58,090 nucleotides of DNA from an uncultured Eubacterium sp. (lineage in GTDB: Bacteria > Bacillota > Clostridia > Lachnospirales > Lachnospiraceae). Each line of letters starts with the position of its first letter. Position 1 is the stretch's first letter. A program made the position numbers and the translations under genes. Positions 25,770-34,532 of the stretch are shown piece after piece. The stretch is taken from contig CAKRFN010000016.1 of NCBI GenBank assembly GCA_934320655.1, positions 1 through 58,090 on the forward strand, read 5' to 3'. The notes under the pieces were generated by a model. The model was not told the DNA's origin, did not search any database, and saw nothing but the letters and a program-made list of their open reading frames with translations.

Positions 25770-26654
25770 ATGTGGATTGCAGATAGATGGAATGACTACG
25801 AAGTCATCGATACAAGTAACGGAGAAAAACTCGAGCGCTGGGGATCGTACATCCTCCGCCGCCCTGATCCTCAGGTGATCTGGAACACCCCACAGGACAA
25901 GCGCTGGAAGAAGCTGAATGGACATTATCACCGCAGCGCCAAGGGCGGTGGTAACTGGGAGTTTTTCGATCTGCCTGAGCAGTGGACGATCGAATATCCG
26001 CTCAAGGGTCATCCGCTCACCTTTAACTTAAAGCCTTTTAGCTTCAAGCACACCGGTCTGTTTCCCGAACAGGCGGTAAACTGGGACTGGTTCTCCGCCA
26101 AAATCCGTGAGGCAGGCAGACCGATCCGCGTGTTAAACCTGTTTGCCTACACAGGAGGTGCGACCATCGCAGCCGCAGCAGCCGGTGCGCAGGTGACACA
26201 TGTGGATGCATCGAAAGGCATGGTGACATGGGCAAAGGAAAATGCCGTCAGCTCCGCTCTCGGTGACGCACCGATCCGCTGGATCGTCGATGACTGTGTG
26301 AAATTTGTCGAGCGCGAGATCCGCCGGGGTAAAACCTACGATGCGATCATCATGGATCCTCCCTCCTACGGCAGAGGCCCCAAGGGCGAAATCTGGAAGA
26401 TCGAAGAAAAGATCCACCCGCTCGTACAGTTGTGCACACAACTACTCAGCGATGATCCGCTTTTCTTCCTTATAAATAGCTACACAACCGGTTTACAGCC
26501 CGCGGTGCTCTCCTACATGCTCTCTCTGGAGCTGAAAAAATGGAACGGCTCTGTAACCGCTGGAGAAATCGGATTGCCAGTCAGCAGTAACGGTCTGGTA
26601 TTACCGTGCGGTGCGAGCGGCAGATGGGAGAAAAACGCATCATCCGCAAAATAG
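25770..26654 (+). CDS. Class I SAM-dependent methyltransferase, RlmI/RlmK-like
   Basis: A 294-residue protein from the ATG at 25770 (MWIADRWNDYEVIDTSNGEK). The upstream 63 in-frame codons are not family-like and include the leader. AGAAAGGA lies 11 nt before the ATG. SAM motif I is NLFAYTGGATIAAAAAGAQV, with the acidic motif VTHVDASKGM. Motif IV, MDPPSYGRGPKG, is characteristic of RlmI/RlmK-like (PF10672) enzymes acting on 23S rRNA. No N-terminal PUA domain is apparent, unlike E. coli RlmI. The only substantial plus-strand gene in the window; target base unknown. Confidence 0.85.
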   Translation: MWIADRWNDYEVIDTSNGEKLERWGSYILRRPDPQVIWNTPQDKRWKKLNGHYHRSAKGGGNWEFFDLPEQWTIEYPLKGHPLTFNLKPFSFKHTGLFPEQAVNWDWFSAKIREAGRPIRVLNLFAYTGGATIAAAAAGAQVTHVDASKGMVTWAKENAVSSALGDAPIRWIVDDCVKFVEREIRRGKTYDAIIMDPPSYGRGPKGEIWKIEEKIHPLVQLCTQLLSDDPLFFLINSYTTGLQPAVLSYMLSLELKKWNGSVTAGEIGLPVSSNGLVLPCGASGRWEKNASSAK

Positions 26655-26673
26655 TCAAGAATAACGATCAACT

Positions 26674-26721
26674 AACAATCAAAAAGAAGAACAGCACTCA
26701 CTGTTCTTCTTTTTGATTGTT
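26674..26721. terminator. Bidirectional terminator between convergent genes
   Basis: A perfect 21-bp stem (26674-26694 with 26701-26721) closes a 6-nt loop, with the A/T-rich ends of a two-way terminator. It serves the plus-strand methyltransferase and the minus-strand gene ending at 26698. The last codons and stop of the latter are encoded inside the hairpin. Confidence 0.93.
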
Positions 26722-27219
26722 TTCTATATAGTCTTCCATGATCGTTGCCGCCAGCGCCACTAACTGTGCGCACGGTCTTTTTTTATAATATTCTGCCGTG
26801 CGTAACTGCGGTGTCGGCGCATCTGCACCGGACTTTGTAAGCCCCAGCAGCTCCCGACAGATCATCGAACCGTTTACCGCCTGAAATGCTCCCGCCAGTT
26901 CCTGAATACGCGCATAATGTGCCGCTTTTTCCTGCTGTCCGGTCGCGCCCGGCTCATCGTAGCCGTACAGCGCCCCTGCCACAAAGCTCATGCCGCTGAC
27001 TGCACCACACACTTCCCGCATACGGCCAAGCCCGCCACCAAACGACGACAATGCCCGCAACAGCAACTTTTCATCCATTTCGATCAAATCCGCAAATGCC
27101 AGCGCTACCGCCTGTGAACAGTTATAGCCATCCAGAAAATTCTGCTGTGCGCGCTGTCCGCGCTCACTTGTCTCCAGCTTTTGCAGCCAGTATCCGGCTG
27201 CTGCGTCATCTATCTGCAT
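26698..27219 (-). CDS. C_GCAxxG_C_C family protein (putative redox protein)
   Basis: A 173-residue protein from the ATG at 27219 (GAGGAG 9 nt upstream). Conserved cysteines are in YNCSQAVALAF, SFGGGLGRMREVCGAVSGMSFVAGA (the CGAVSG match to the GCAxxG core), SMICRELLGL and PCAQLVALAA. Members of this family have an unknown, probably redox or metal-related role. It is the last gene of the lrgA-lrgB-gntR run. Its last residues (NNQKEEQ) are encoded within the terminator stem. Confidence 0.85.
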   Translation of the reverse strand: MQIDDAAAGYWLQKLETSERGQRAQQNFLDGYNCSQAVALAFADLIEMDEKLLLRALSSFGGGLGRMREVCGAVSGMSFVAGALYGYDEPGATGQQEKAAHYARIQELAGAFQAVNGSMICRELLGLTKSGADAPTPQLRTAEYYKKRPCAQLVALAATIMEDYIENNQKEEQ

Positions 27220-27315
27220 CCGCTGCCTCTCCTCTATATATACATATTTTTTATCTGTCTTTACACCAGATCGGCTGCGCACACCGCATCACCTGCAACA
27301 TCTGTCAGCGGCAGC

Positions 27316-28023
27316 TTAAAGCATCTGCTCCACCAGATCATAATGCCGGTCGATCGCCGCCTGCATCGCATCGGCATCATGATCAACCAATCCCTGATAG
27401 ATCTCTCTGTGGCATGCAAAAAGCTGCTTTTTCTGCTCCTCATCCGCCTTTTCCAACGCGCGCTCAATCCACTCACGGTATACGATCGTCACTGCCTCCA
27501 TGATCGTCAAAAACAGGCTGTTTTCTGTCGCTTTGATGAGTGCACAGTGAAAAGCCTGATCTGTATCAACCAATTCATCGCCTTTGCGTACCTCCATCTC
27601 CTGCAGCAGCGACTCACAGTGCTCCATCTGCTGTGGTGACAACCCTTTTTTCAACAGCATCCGGCACACAGCCTCCTCCATCACACGGCGGAATTCGCAC
27701 ATCTCCTGTTTCGTAAGCGTACCGAGCGCCAGCATGACGAGCAGCATCCGGCGTATCGAATTACCCATATTTTTTGAAATATAATTACCGGAGCCCTGTA
27801 CGCTCTCCACCATTCCCATACCATGTAAAATGCGAAGCGCCTCCCGCGTGGAATTGCGTCCGATCCCAAGCGTCTGCGCAATCACCCGCTCCGTCGGCAG
27901 CCGGTCGCCAAGTCCGAGCGATCCCTCGCGTATCAGATCGTAAATATAATAGATCGCTTTGTCATATTCTGCAGAACCGCGTCCCTGCCCACTAAGCTCC
28001 TTGTCAACTGTTTTGTTCTCCAT
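27316..28023 (-). CDS. GntR-family regulator, FadR subfamily
   Basis: A 235-residue regulator from the ATG at 28023 (GAGGAGGGG upstream). The N-terminal winged helix shows LIREGSLGLGDRLPTERVIAQTLGIGRNSTREALRILHGMG. The C-terminal FCD all-helical ligand domain has Asp/His positions typical of metal- and carboxylate-binding members (FHCALIKAT, CHREIYQGLVDHDADAM). It lies 48 bp after lrgB. A TGGTnnnACCA operator at the lrgA promoter fits this subfamily, so it probably controls its own operon. Confidence 0.88.
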   Translation of the reverse strand: MENKTVDKELSGQGRGSAEYDKAIYYIYDLIREGSLGLGDRLPTERVIAQTLGIGRNSTREALRILHGMGMVESVQGSGNYISKNMGNSIRRMLLVMLALGTLTKQEMCEFRRVMEEAVCRMLLKKGLSPQQMEHCESLLQEMEVRKGDELVDTDQAFHCALIKATENSLFLTIMEAVTIVYREWIERALEKADEEQKKQLFACHREIYQGLVDHDADAMQAAIDRHYDLVEQML

Positions 28024-28071
28024 AAATTTTACCCCTCCTCTTGATATCGTGATTTCATCACTCATTATGTC

Positions 28072-28764
28072 CTAAATCAATCCTGCAAATACCGATGCAA
28101 AAATCACGGTAATAATACCGGATACCGCAATCGCAAGACTGCTCATTGCTCCTTCTACCTCTCCCATTTCGATCGCTTTTGCCGTTCCGATCGCATGCGC
28201 TGATGACCCGAGCGCGAGTCCCTTAGAGATCGGCTCTGTAATGCGAAAGATCCGGCAGATCAACTCACCAAACATATTTCCTAAAATACCTGTCACGATA
28301 ATTACTGCAACTGTGATCGTCACATAACCGCCCAGTTCCTCTGAGACACCCATACCGATCGCCGTTGTAATCGACTTCGGCAGCAACGTGACATACTCCT
28401 CATGCGACAGTCCCATCAGCTTTGCCAGCACGAGCACCGTACCGAGACTCGTCAGCACTCCGGCGGTCAGACCAAGCAGCACCGCCTTCGCATTGCTCTT
28501 CAAAAGCTCCCACTGCTCATACAGCGGAATCGCCAGGCAGACCGTTGCCGGTGTCAGCAGCCAGCTCAGGTATTTCGCGCCCTCATTATAAGTCGCATAA
28601 TCCACCCGGCAGACCGCAAGCACGACGATCGTCACCACGATCGATACGAGCAGCGGATTCAGAATTCCTATTTTAAACTTCTTTTTCAACGCCGAACCAA
28701 TCAGATACGAGATCAGGCTGAGCGTCACTCCCGCAAACAGGGAGGTTTCAAAAAATGTACTCAT
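28072..28764 (-). CDS. lrgB: LrgB/CidB family membrane protein
   Basis: A 230-residue protein starting MSTFFETSLFAGVTLSLISY at 28764 (AGGAG 7 nt upstream), with about seven transmembrane segments. The LrgB signature is seen around LLPKSITTAIGMGVSEELGG and GLALGSSAHAIGTAKAIEMG. Members act with LrgA in holin-like control of murein hydrolases, or as carriers of pyruvate, glycolate or glycerate. Immediately downstream of lrgA. Confidence 0.9.
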   Translation of the reverse strand: MSTFFETSLFAGVTLSLISYLIGSALKKKFKIGILNPLLVSIVVTIVVLAVCRVDYATYNEGAKYLSWLLTPATVCLAIPLYEQWELLKSNAKAVLLGLTAGVLTSLGTVLVLAKLMGLSHEEYVTLLPKSITTAIGMGVSEELGGYVTITVAVIIVTGILGNMFGELICRIFRITEPISKGLALGSSAHAIGTAKAIEMGEVEGAMSSLAIAVSGIITVIFASVFAGLI

Positions 28765-28780
28765 CGATCTGCTCCTATCC

Positions 28781-29182
28781 TTATGATTCACACACACTGC
28801 CGGCAGGTGCGTTCTCTGCTTCCGGCTTCTGTGCATTGCCCCTGCGGATGATCCACTGTGACAGCCGTCCCGTCGCAAGCATTACGGTAAAAATCGTAAT
28901 CACTGTGATGATGCACACCGGAAGAAATACCGGCTGGAGCGTTTTCCAGCTATCCATCAGCCCTACACCGGCAGGAATAAACAGCATCGGCATAATTTCA
29001 ATCAAAAACTTTCCCGCTTCCCGGACATCATCCAGCTTTACGATTCCGGTCATCAGGCAGATAAATAAGACCGCCATCCCATAAATACTCGCAGGGATTG
29101 GCAGCGACAATCCAAATTTCAACACCTCCCCAAGCAGTGAAATTCCCAAAATGATCAAAAACTGTTTTACATATTTCATCAT
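28781..29182 (-). CDS. lrgA: LrgA/CidA family holin-like protein
   Basis: A 133-residue protein with four transmembrane segments, starting MMKYVKQFLIILGISLLGEV at 29182 (AAGGGAG upstream). Conserved parts are LPIPASIYGM and FIPAGVGLMDSW. It partners LrgB. First gene of the operon, under a strong promoter with an operator over the start site. Confidence 0.9.
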   Translation of the reverse strand: MMKYVKQFLIILGISLLGEVLKFGLSLPIPASIYGMAVLFICLMTGIVKLDDVREAGKFLIEIMPMLFIPAGVGLMDSWKTLQPVFLPVCIITVITIFTVMLATGRLSQWIIRRGNAQKPEAENAPAGSVCES

Positions 29183-29232
29183 TGCACTCCCTTTTCTATG
29201 CTTTGATTGCAGAACAATCGGCAATATTTATA

Positions 29233-29247
29233 TTGGTTCTACCAATC
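29233..29247. promoter_or_regulatory. FadR-type operator at the lrgA start site
   Basis: ATTGGT-TCT-ACCAAT is a perfect 15-bp palindrome containing TGGTnnnACCA, the consensus core of FadR-subfamily GntR proteins. It sits just downstream of the -10 box, over the predicted transcription start, a position typical of repression. Confidence 0.75.
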
Positions 29248-29248
29248 A

Positions 29249-29276
29249 TTATAGTCCGTGCAATTTTTTTGTCAAT
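29249..29276 (-). promoter_or_regulatory. lrgA-lrgB-gntR promoter
   Basis: A perfect TTGACA (29271-29276), 16-nt spacer and perfect TATAAT (29249-29254) on the minus strand. Such a strong promoter would be expected to need repression. Confidence 0.85.
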
Positions 29277-29320
29277 ATGATCTGACCTTTTATTCTTAGG
29301 AAATCTCACCCAAAGATATT

Positions 29321-30715
29321 TTACGAATCTTCAATCCCGTTAAAGTAGTCCTTTGCCATGTGGACAACGACACCGGACAACAGGAAGACACCGATCAGGT
29401 TTGGAATGACCATCAGACCGTTAAACGTCTCCGCGATACTCCACAGCAGACCCAGATTCATCGTTGCTCCGACGATCGCAACAAGCGAATAGACAAGCAT
29501 AAACGGCTTATTCACACGTGAACCGAACAGAAACTCAATACATCTCGTTCCGTACAGTCCCCAGCCAATGATCGTCGAAAAAGCAAAACAGCACATCGCA
29601 ACCGCGGTAAAGATCGAGATCCAGCCGCCATAAGTAGACGTAAAGCCGCTGATCGTCAGTTCTGCGCCTGCGGCAGCCCCGTATCCTACCGGGACACCGC
29701 TACACAGGATCACGAGTGCCGTGAGTGTACAAATAATAATCGTATCCACAAATACCTCAAACACACCAAAAAATCCCTGTTTTACCGGTTTTCTGGTATC
29801 TGCGCAGGCATGGGCGATTGAGCCCGTACCAAGACCTGCCTCATTGGAGAAAATACCGCGCGACACACCCTTTTTTATGCCGATAAACATGCTGCCTACA
29901 ACACCTCCGGTCACGGATGCCGGATCAAACGCACCGCGGAAAATCGCGCCAAATACCGCAGGCAGGTTTCTGAAATTGATCACAACCACGCCGAGCGCCA
30001 GCACAACGTACAGCACTGCCATAAACGGCACGAGCCTTTCTGTCACCTGTCCGATCCGCTTGATGCCGCCGAGCAGAATCAGTGCGATCAGCGCAGCCAG
30101 TACAATGCCAAGAATCAGGTTCAACGTAGGCGCCGCATCCTCAGAAATAATGTTAAAATTATACAGTGCAGTATCGATCGCCGTCGTGATCGTGTTGACC
30201 TGTGTCGCATTTCCCGTACCAAACACCGTCAGTACGCCAAACGCGGAAAACAGATATGCAAGCCAGCGCCACTGTTTTCCCAGACCATTTTTAATATAAT
30301 ACATCGGTCCGCCGACCAGATCTCCCTCGCTGTTCGTCTCGCGGAAATGTACCGCCAGCGTGACCTCGGCGAACTTGGTACACATGCCAAGCAGCGCTGA
30401 AATCCACATCCAGAAGATCGCTCCCGGCCCTCCGATCGCGATCGCACCTGCGACACCTGCCACATTTCCGGTACCTACGGTCGCCGCCAGCGCCGTACAC
30501 ACCGCCTGAAACGGTGTGAGCGCTCCATCGGACGCCTCTTTTTTCTTGAACATGCGTCCAAATGTAACCTTCATCGCATACGGAAATTTGCGGATCTGCA
30601 AAAATCCGGTACGGATACTTAAGAACAGTCCCACACCGATGATACAGATCATCGCTGGGACTCCCCATATAAAGTTATTCACCACATTGTTTATCGCTTC
30701 TATTTTTTCCAACAT
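29321..30715 (-). CDS. AGCS family sodium:amino-acid symporter
   Basis: A 464-residue membrane protein of the alanine/glycine:cation symporter family. Recognisable parts are NNFIWGVPAMICIIGVGLFL, TALAATVGTGNVAGVAGAIA, GGPGAIFWMWISALLGMCTK, and RGIFSNEAGLGTGSIAHACA. About ten to eleven transmembrane segments. It probably imports alanine or glycine with Na+. Monocistronic in appearance; no linked metabolic gene indicates its substrate. Confidence 0.93.
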   Translation of the reverse strand: MLEKIEAINNVVNNFIWGVPAMICIIGVGLFLSIRTGFLQIRKFPYAMKVTFGRMFKKKEASDGALTPFQAVCTALAATVGTGNVAGVAGAIAIGGPGAIFWMWISALLGMCTKFAEVTLAVHFRETNSEGDLVGGPMYYIKNGLGKQWRWLAYLFSAFGVLTVFGTGNATQVNTITTAIDTALYNFNIISEDAAPTLNLILGIVLAALIALILLGGIKRIGQVTERLVPFMAVLYVVLALGVVVINFRNLPAVFGAIFRGAFDPASVTGGVVGSMFIGIKKGVSRGIFSNEAGLGTGSIAHACADTRKPVKQGFFGVFEVFVDTIIICTLTALVILCSGVPVGYGAAAGAELTISGFTSTYGGWISIFTAVAMCCFAFSTIIGWGLYGTRCIEFLFGSRVNKPFMLVYSLVAIVGATMNLGLLWSIAETFNGLMVIPNLIGVFLLSGVVVHMAKDYFNGIEDS

Positions 30716-30839
30716 ACAACAATCCCCTCCGGTTTTTCACCTTTTCCAGCATATACATTTCCATTATATACATTTTTTCGCCAGATTCCCACAAAAATTT
30801 TCTTTTTTATGGTATGTTTTTCCGCTGAGCATCCCACCA

Positions 30840-32165
30840 CTAAGACATTGCACGGTCTGCCTGTTTACTCCGCACGATCGCAATCAACGACGAAACCAGC
30901 AGGAGCATCGGGTAAAACAGCTTTGGCATAATATCGAATGCGGAAACCTCGCCGCCCAATTCATTCACTGCCGCAACAGCAACCAGCATCTGCGCTCCAT
31001 ACGGGATCACCCCTTGGAACACACACGAAAACGTATCTAAAATAGAAGCTGTTTTCCGCGGTGAAACACCGTATTCTACAGCCATTTCTTTTGCAATCGG
31101 ATTCGCCATTACAATCGCCACCGTATTATTGGCAGTCGCAATGTCCATTGCTCCGACAAGCAGACCCATTCCGAGCTGCCCGCCCCTGTTGCCTTTGAAA
31201 ATCTTGCGGATACATACCAGCAACGCCTCAAAACCGCCATAATTACGGATCAACGCACACATTGCCGCGACCAGAATCGCCACCATGCATGTCTCAAACA
31301 TACCAGCAACACCGGAGCCCATATTTGTCAGCATGTCTATCGGCGCAATATATCCACCGCCGATCATGATGCATGCACCGGATAAAATTCCGATCAAAAG
31401 CACCACAAATACATTGATGCCCAGTATGCCGCCGATCAGCACCAGCACATACGGCACCACCTGTATAAGCTGGTAAGCCTGCTTTACACTGCCTTGGATA
31501 TCCGTCTGAAAAGACAGGATCAAGATAAGTACGAGCGTCACGAGCGCTGCCGGAAGTGCAATCCAGAAGTTTTCCCGAAATTTGTCCTTCATCTCACAGC
31601 CCTGTCCGTTACATGCCGCAATCGTTGTGTCAGAAATAAAGGACAAATTATCCCCAAACATTGATCCACCCATCACGGATGCGACACAGAACGCGAGATC
31701 AAAGCCCGACGCACCCGATACCGCAACGGCAATCGGCGTCAGCAATGTAATCGTGCCGACGGAAGTCCCCATCGCCACCGATACAAAACACGCCACGGCA
31801 AACAATACCGCCACCGAAAATCTGGCTGGTATCAGAGACAGCATCCAGTATGCCACGCTCTCCGCGCTGCTCCTGCCTACCACGCCGACAAAAGAACCTG
31901 CCATCAGAAAAATAAGCAGCATCGTGATGATATTTTTATCTCCGACTCCCTGTGCCATAATCTCAAGTTTCTCGTCAAAGCTCACTGCCCGGTTCTGCAG
32001 ACACGCAACAAGCAGCGCCGTCAAAAATGCCACCACGATCGGAACATTATAAAATCCCATCGGAATTTTCATCACATATTCAAATAAAATACCCAGCCCC
32101 AAATACAATACAAGAAATATGCCGATCGGCAATAATGCGATCATCCTTCCCCTTTTTTCAACCAT
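30840..32165 (-). CDS. NhaC-family Na+/H+ antiporter-like protein
   Basis: A 441-residue, multi-span membrane protein of the NhaC/IT superfamily. Typical are SVAMGTSVGTITLLTPIAVA, ASVMGGSMFGDNLSFISDTT and ANNTVAIVMANPIAKEMA. Members exchange Na+ for H+ or organic acids (MleN-like malate/lactate). The substrate is not settled here. It lies between the AGCS symporter and the GH36 operon, with no co-transcribed partner. Confidence 0.85.
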   Translation of the reverse strand: MVEKRGRMIALLPIGIFLVLYLGLGILFEYVMKIPMGFYNVPIVVAFLTALLVACLQNRAVSFDEKLEIMAQGVGDKNIITMLLIFLMAGSFVGVVGRSSAESVAYWMLSLIPARFSVAVLFAVACFVSVAMGTSVGTITLLTPIAVAVSGASGFDLAFCVASVMGGSMFGDNLSFISDTTIAACNGQGCEMKDKFRENFWIALPAALVTLVLILILSFQTDIQGSVKQAYQLIQVVPYVLVLIGGILGINVFVVLLIGILSGACIMIGGGYIAPIDMLTNMGSGVAGMFETCMVAILVAAMCALIRNYGGFEALLVCIRKIFKGNRGGQLGMGLLVGAMDIATANNTVAIVMANPIAKEMAVEYGVSPRKTASILDTFSCVFQGVIPYGAQMLVAVAAVNELGGEVSAFDIMPKLFYPMLLLVSSLIAIVRSKQADRAMS

Positions 32166-32326
32166 TTTCCTTCCCCTCTCCTTTTGTACAAATCTTTTTT
32201 CATTTTAGCATGTATCTGGCATTTATACAATGAATCTAAGCGATGTTAGCTGTTACTTCCCTCTTCCGCTAAAATATGACCGCCTACAAAACCTGCCATC
32301 AGTAGCTTTTCACGAATAGATGGCAA

Positions 32327-32363
32327 CAAAAACGGCTCCTCCGCCTGATTGACGAAAGAGCCG
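32327..32363 (-). terminator. Terminator after the GH36 operon
   Basis: CGGCTC (32333-32338) pairs with GAGCCG (32358-32363). On the minus strand the stem is followed by T5 (32328-32332). It lies 27 bp past the GH36 stop. Confidence 0.7.
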
Positions 32364-32390
32364 ATCTTATAAAAATGGTTCTTATGAAAA

Positions 32391-34511
32391 TTAGTTATCA
32401 GATTCTGTGCTCAACAGCAGTGCCACAGACAACCTGTTTTCCTCCGGTCTGAAACAGATCCTGCTGTTTCGGATCTCAATGTCCTGCTGCTTATACGCAT
32501 AAACAGCGCTGATTTGATCCGGTGCGCCCTCCGGCAGTTCCAGCTCAATCTGCTCCGGCAGAGCGCCGTCAAACACATGAATCACAAGAAAAGCCTGTCC
32601 GTTTTTACCAATCCTCAAAAGTGCCTGCCAGCCCTTCGGCTCTCTCGCACTCTGAATCTTAGGACCAAACCGGCAGGACTGTCCTTCCTTTATAATCGCC
32701 TTGATCTTCTCGTAAAACTGCATTCCGCTCTCAATCATCGCCCATTGCTCGGGAGAAAGATTTGTGACATCTCCGGAAATACACATCCTTCCGAGAAAGG
32801 TATTGGCGACCGAATATGCGATTCTTTTCAGAGAATCGTCCTGCCGGATGACTGCCCAGATCTGACTTTGCGCCGGATGGATCACGCGGTGCAGATTCGC
32901 CGCTATGATCGGGATCTCCTCACATTCATGCGCATCAGAAAACGATGCCATGCTCATGAGCGACATCATTTTCGGTTCGAGCCGGTGTCCTCCCGAAGCA
33001 CAGTTTTCTAACACAATTCCCGGTATTTCCCGCTTTACCTTTTCGATAAAAGCCACGGACGCCTCCATGTTCTGGCGCAGCCCCTCACCGAGCGACTCCG
33101 CACCATCGCAGCCGATACCGATCGTCTCGTTATAGTCGATCTTCATATAGCCAAAACCGTATTTTTTCAATGTACCGATCACCCGGTCACTCAGATACTG
33201 CTTGACCCACGGATCACGCATATCCCAGAACCGCCGGAAATACGTCGTCAGGACACTGCCATCCTTATGTAGTAAATGCTGCTCCTGCTGATACGCGCGC
33301 GCGGCTTTTCCCACATTTTCGATCTCAAACCAGATGCCGGGCGTCATTCCCGCATCCCGGATCACCTGTACGGTCTGCTCCAGACCTTCCGGAAACAGCT
33401 CCTTTGACACCTCATAGTCTCCCATGCCGATGTCCCACGGAACGCCGGATTCCTTGTACCAGCCGCAGTCGATCACGAAATACCGGAAGCCTTTTCCCTT
33501 GATCGTATCCACGATCCTGCATATATTTTCGTGTGAGGGATTGCCCCAGGTCGTACAATATTCGTTAAAAATGATCGGCAGATCCTGCTCACTCTCCGGT
33601 GCCTGCAAAAATCCCTCGAGCAGCCCTGCCGTCGTCAGCCGCCCGGTGAACACATCAAACGAATCGGTATGTGCGCAGCTCACAATCGCCTCCGGTGTCG
33701 TAAAACGCGCTTCTGCCTCGATATTTTTCATCCAGTGACCAAATTCGCGGTCTGCCAGCCCTCCGCTCAGTGCCAGCCCCCGGTCCTTGCGGTATACCTC
33801 CATCTGCCAGGATGTCGGATGTGCGATCTGTGCGCCCCAGAATACATGATTTGTGGTATCTTCTATCGCTGCAAAAGGGAAAAAGCGGTTGACTGGCATA
33901 GAACCCACCTGTCCGAAGCGCTCACAGCGTACCGCATGCGGCCCCCATGCCGGCTCGAGCTGCAGATCCTCGATCGGAATACACTCATGCCGTCCCTCCT
34001 GACTCCACACACTGCGGATGCGGTGCAGACGCAGCGATTCAGCGCCGATCCCCTCCATATAAGGAGATAGACCACCCAGAGAAAAGCTCTCAAACAGCTC
34101 CAGACAGCAGTCATCCGGGCTGCCATTTTCAAATGTGCAGCTAATCCGTACATACGGTGCCCCATCCAGCCATGTGAGCGTGTGTATCACACGATGTCCG
34201 TCCTCATCCTGCATCACGGTACGGATGATCGTCCGATACCCGGACTGTTCCTGCGTCTGATCCTCATATTTTAATTTTCTGACGCTCTCGCTGTTTCGCA
34301 TCGAACAGCCCCCGGCATACGCCTCATTATAGATGTCTCCGGTCAACTTTAGCTGCACCAGAGACTCCACTGCAAATGAAGCCGTCTGCTCGTCTGTCAC
34401 GGGCAGATCTGCCGGCAACAGCTGAAATCCCACCTGTGAGCTGTCCGGATCAATCAGATACCGCGCCACCATGTCTCCTAATTTATATTCCTGCAAAACT
34501 GCCGTCTGCAT
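32391..34511 (-). CDS. GH36-family alpha-galactosidase-like glycoside hydrolase
   Basis: A 706-residue cytoplasmic enzyme (no signal peptide) from the ATG at 34511, preferred because GGAGGAG lies 6 nt upstream. An N-terminal beta-sandwich (about 1-290) precedes a TIM barrel: NEYCTTWGNP, YFVIDCGWYK, PGIWFEIENVG, then FGYMKIDYNE with the predicted nucleophile Asp459. The predicted acid/base Asp526 is in ASFSDAHE. The LENCASGGHRLE segment is typical of GH36. It is the last gene of an ABC sugar operon and likely hydrolyses imported alpha-galactosides. Exact linkage specificity cannot be assigned. Confidence 0.85.
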   Translation of the reverse strand: MQTAVLQEYKLGDMVARYLIDPDSSQVGFQLLPADLPVTDEQTASFAVESLVQLKLTGDIYNEAYAGGCSMRNSESVRKLKYEDQTQEQSGYRTIIRTVMQDEDGHRVIHTLTWLDGAPYVRISCTFENGSPDDCCLELFESFSLGGLSPYMEGIGAESLRLHRIRSVWSQEGRHECIPIEDLQLEPAWGPHAVRCERFGQVGSMPVNRFFPFAAIEDTTNHVFWGAQIAHPTSWQMEVYRKDRGLALSGGLADREFGHWMKNIEAEARFTTPEAIVSCAHTDSFDVFTGRLTTAGLLEGFLQAPESEQDLPIIFNEYCTTWGNPSHENICRIVDTIKGKGFRYFVIDCGWYKESGVPWDIGMGDYEVSKELFPEGLEQTVQVIRDAGMTPGIWFEIENVGKAARAYQQEQHLLHKDGSVLTTYFRRFWDMRDPWVKQYLSDRVIGTLKKYGFGYMKIDYNETIGIGCDGAESLGEGLRQNMEASVAFIEKVKREIPGIVLENCASGGHRLEPKMMSLMSMASFSDAHECEEIPIIAANLHRVIHPAQSQIWAVIRQDDSLKRIAYSVANTFLGRMCISGDVTNLSPEQWAMIESGMQFYEKIKAIIKEGQSCRFGPKIQSAREPKGWQALLRIGKNGQAFLVIHVFDGALPEQIELELPEGAPDQISAVYAYKQQDIEIRNSRICFRPEENRLSVALLLSTESDN

Positions 34512-34532
34512 ATCCATCTCCTCCATTTATAG

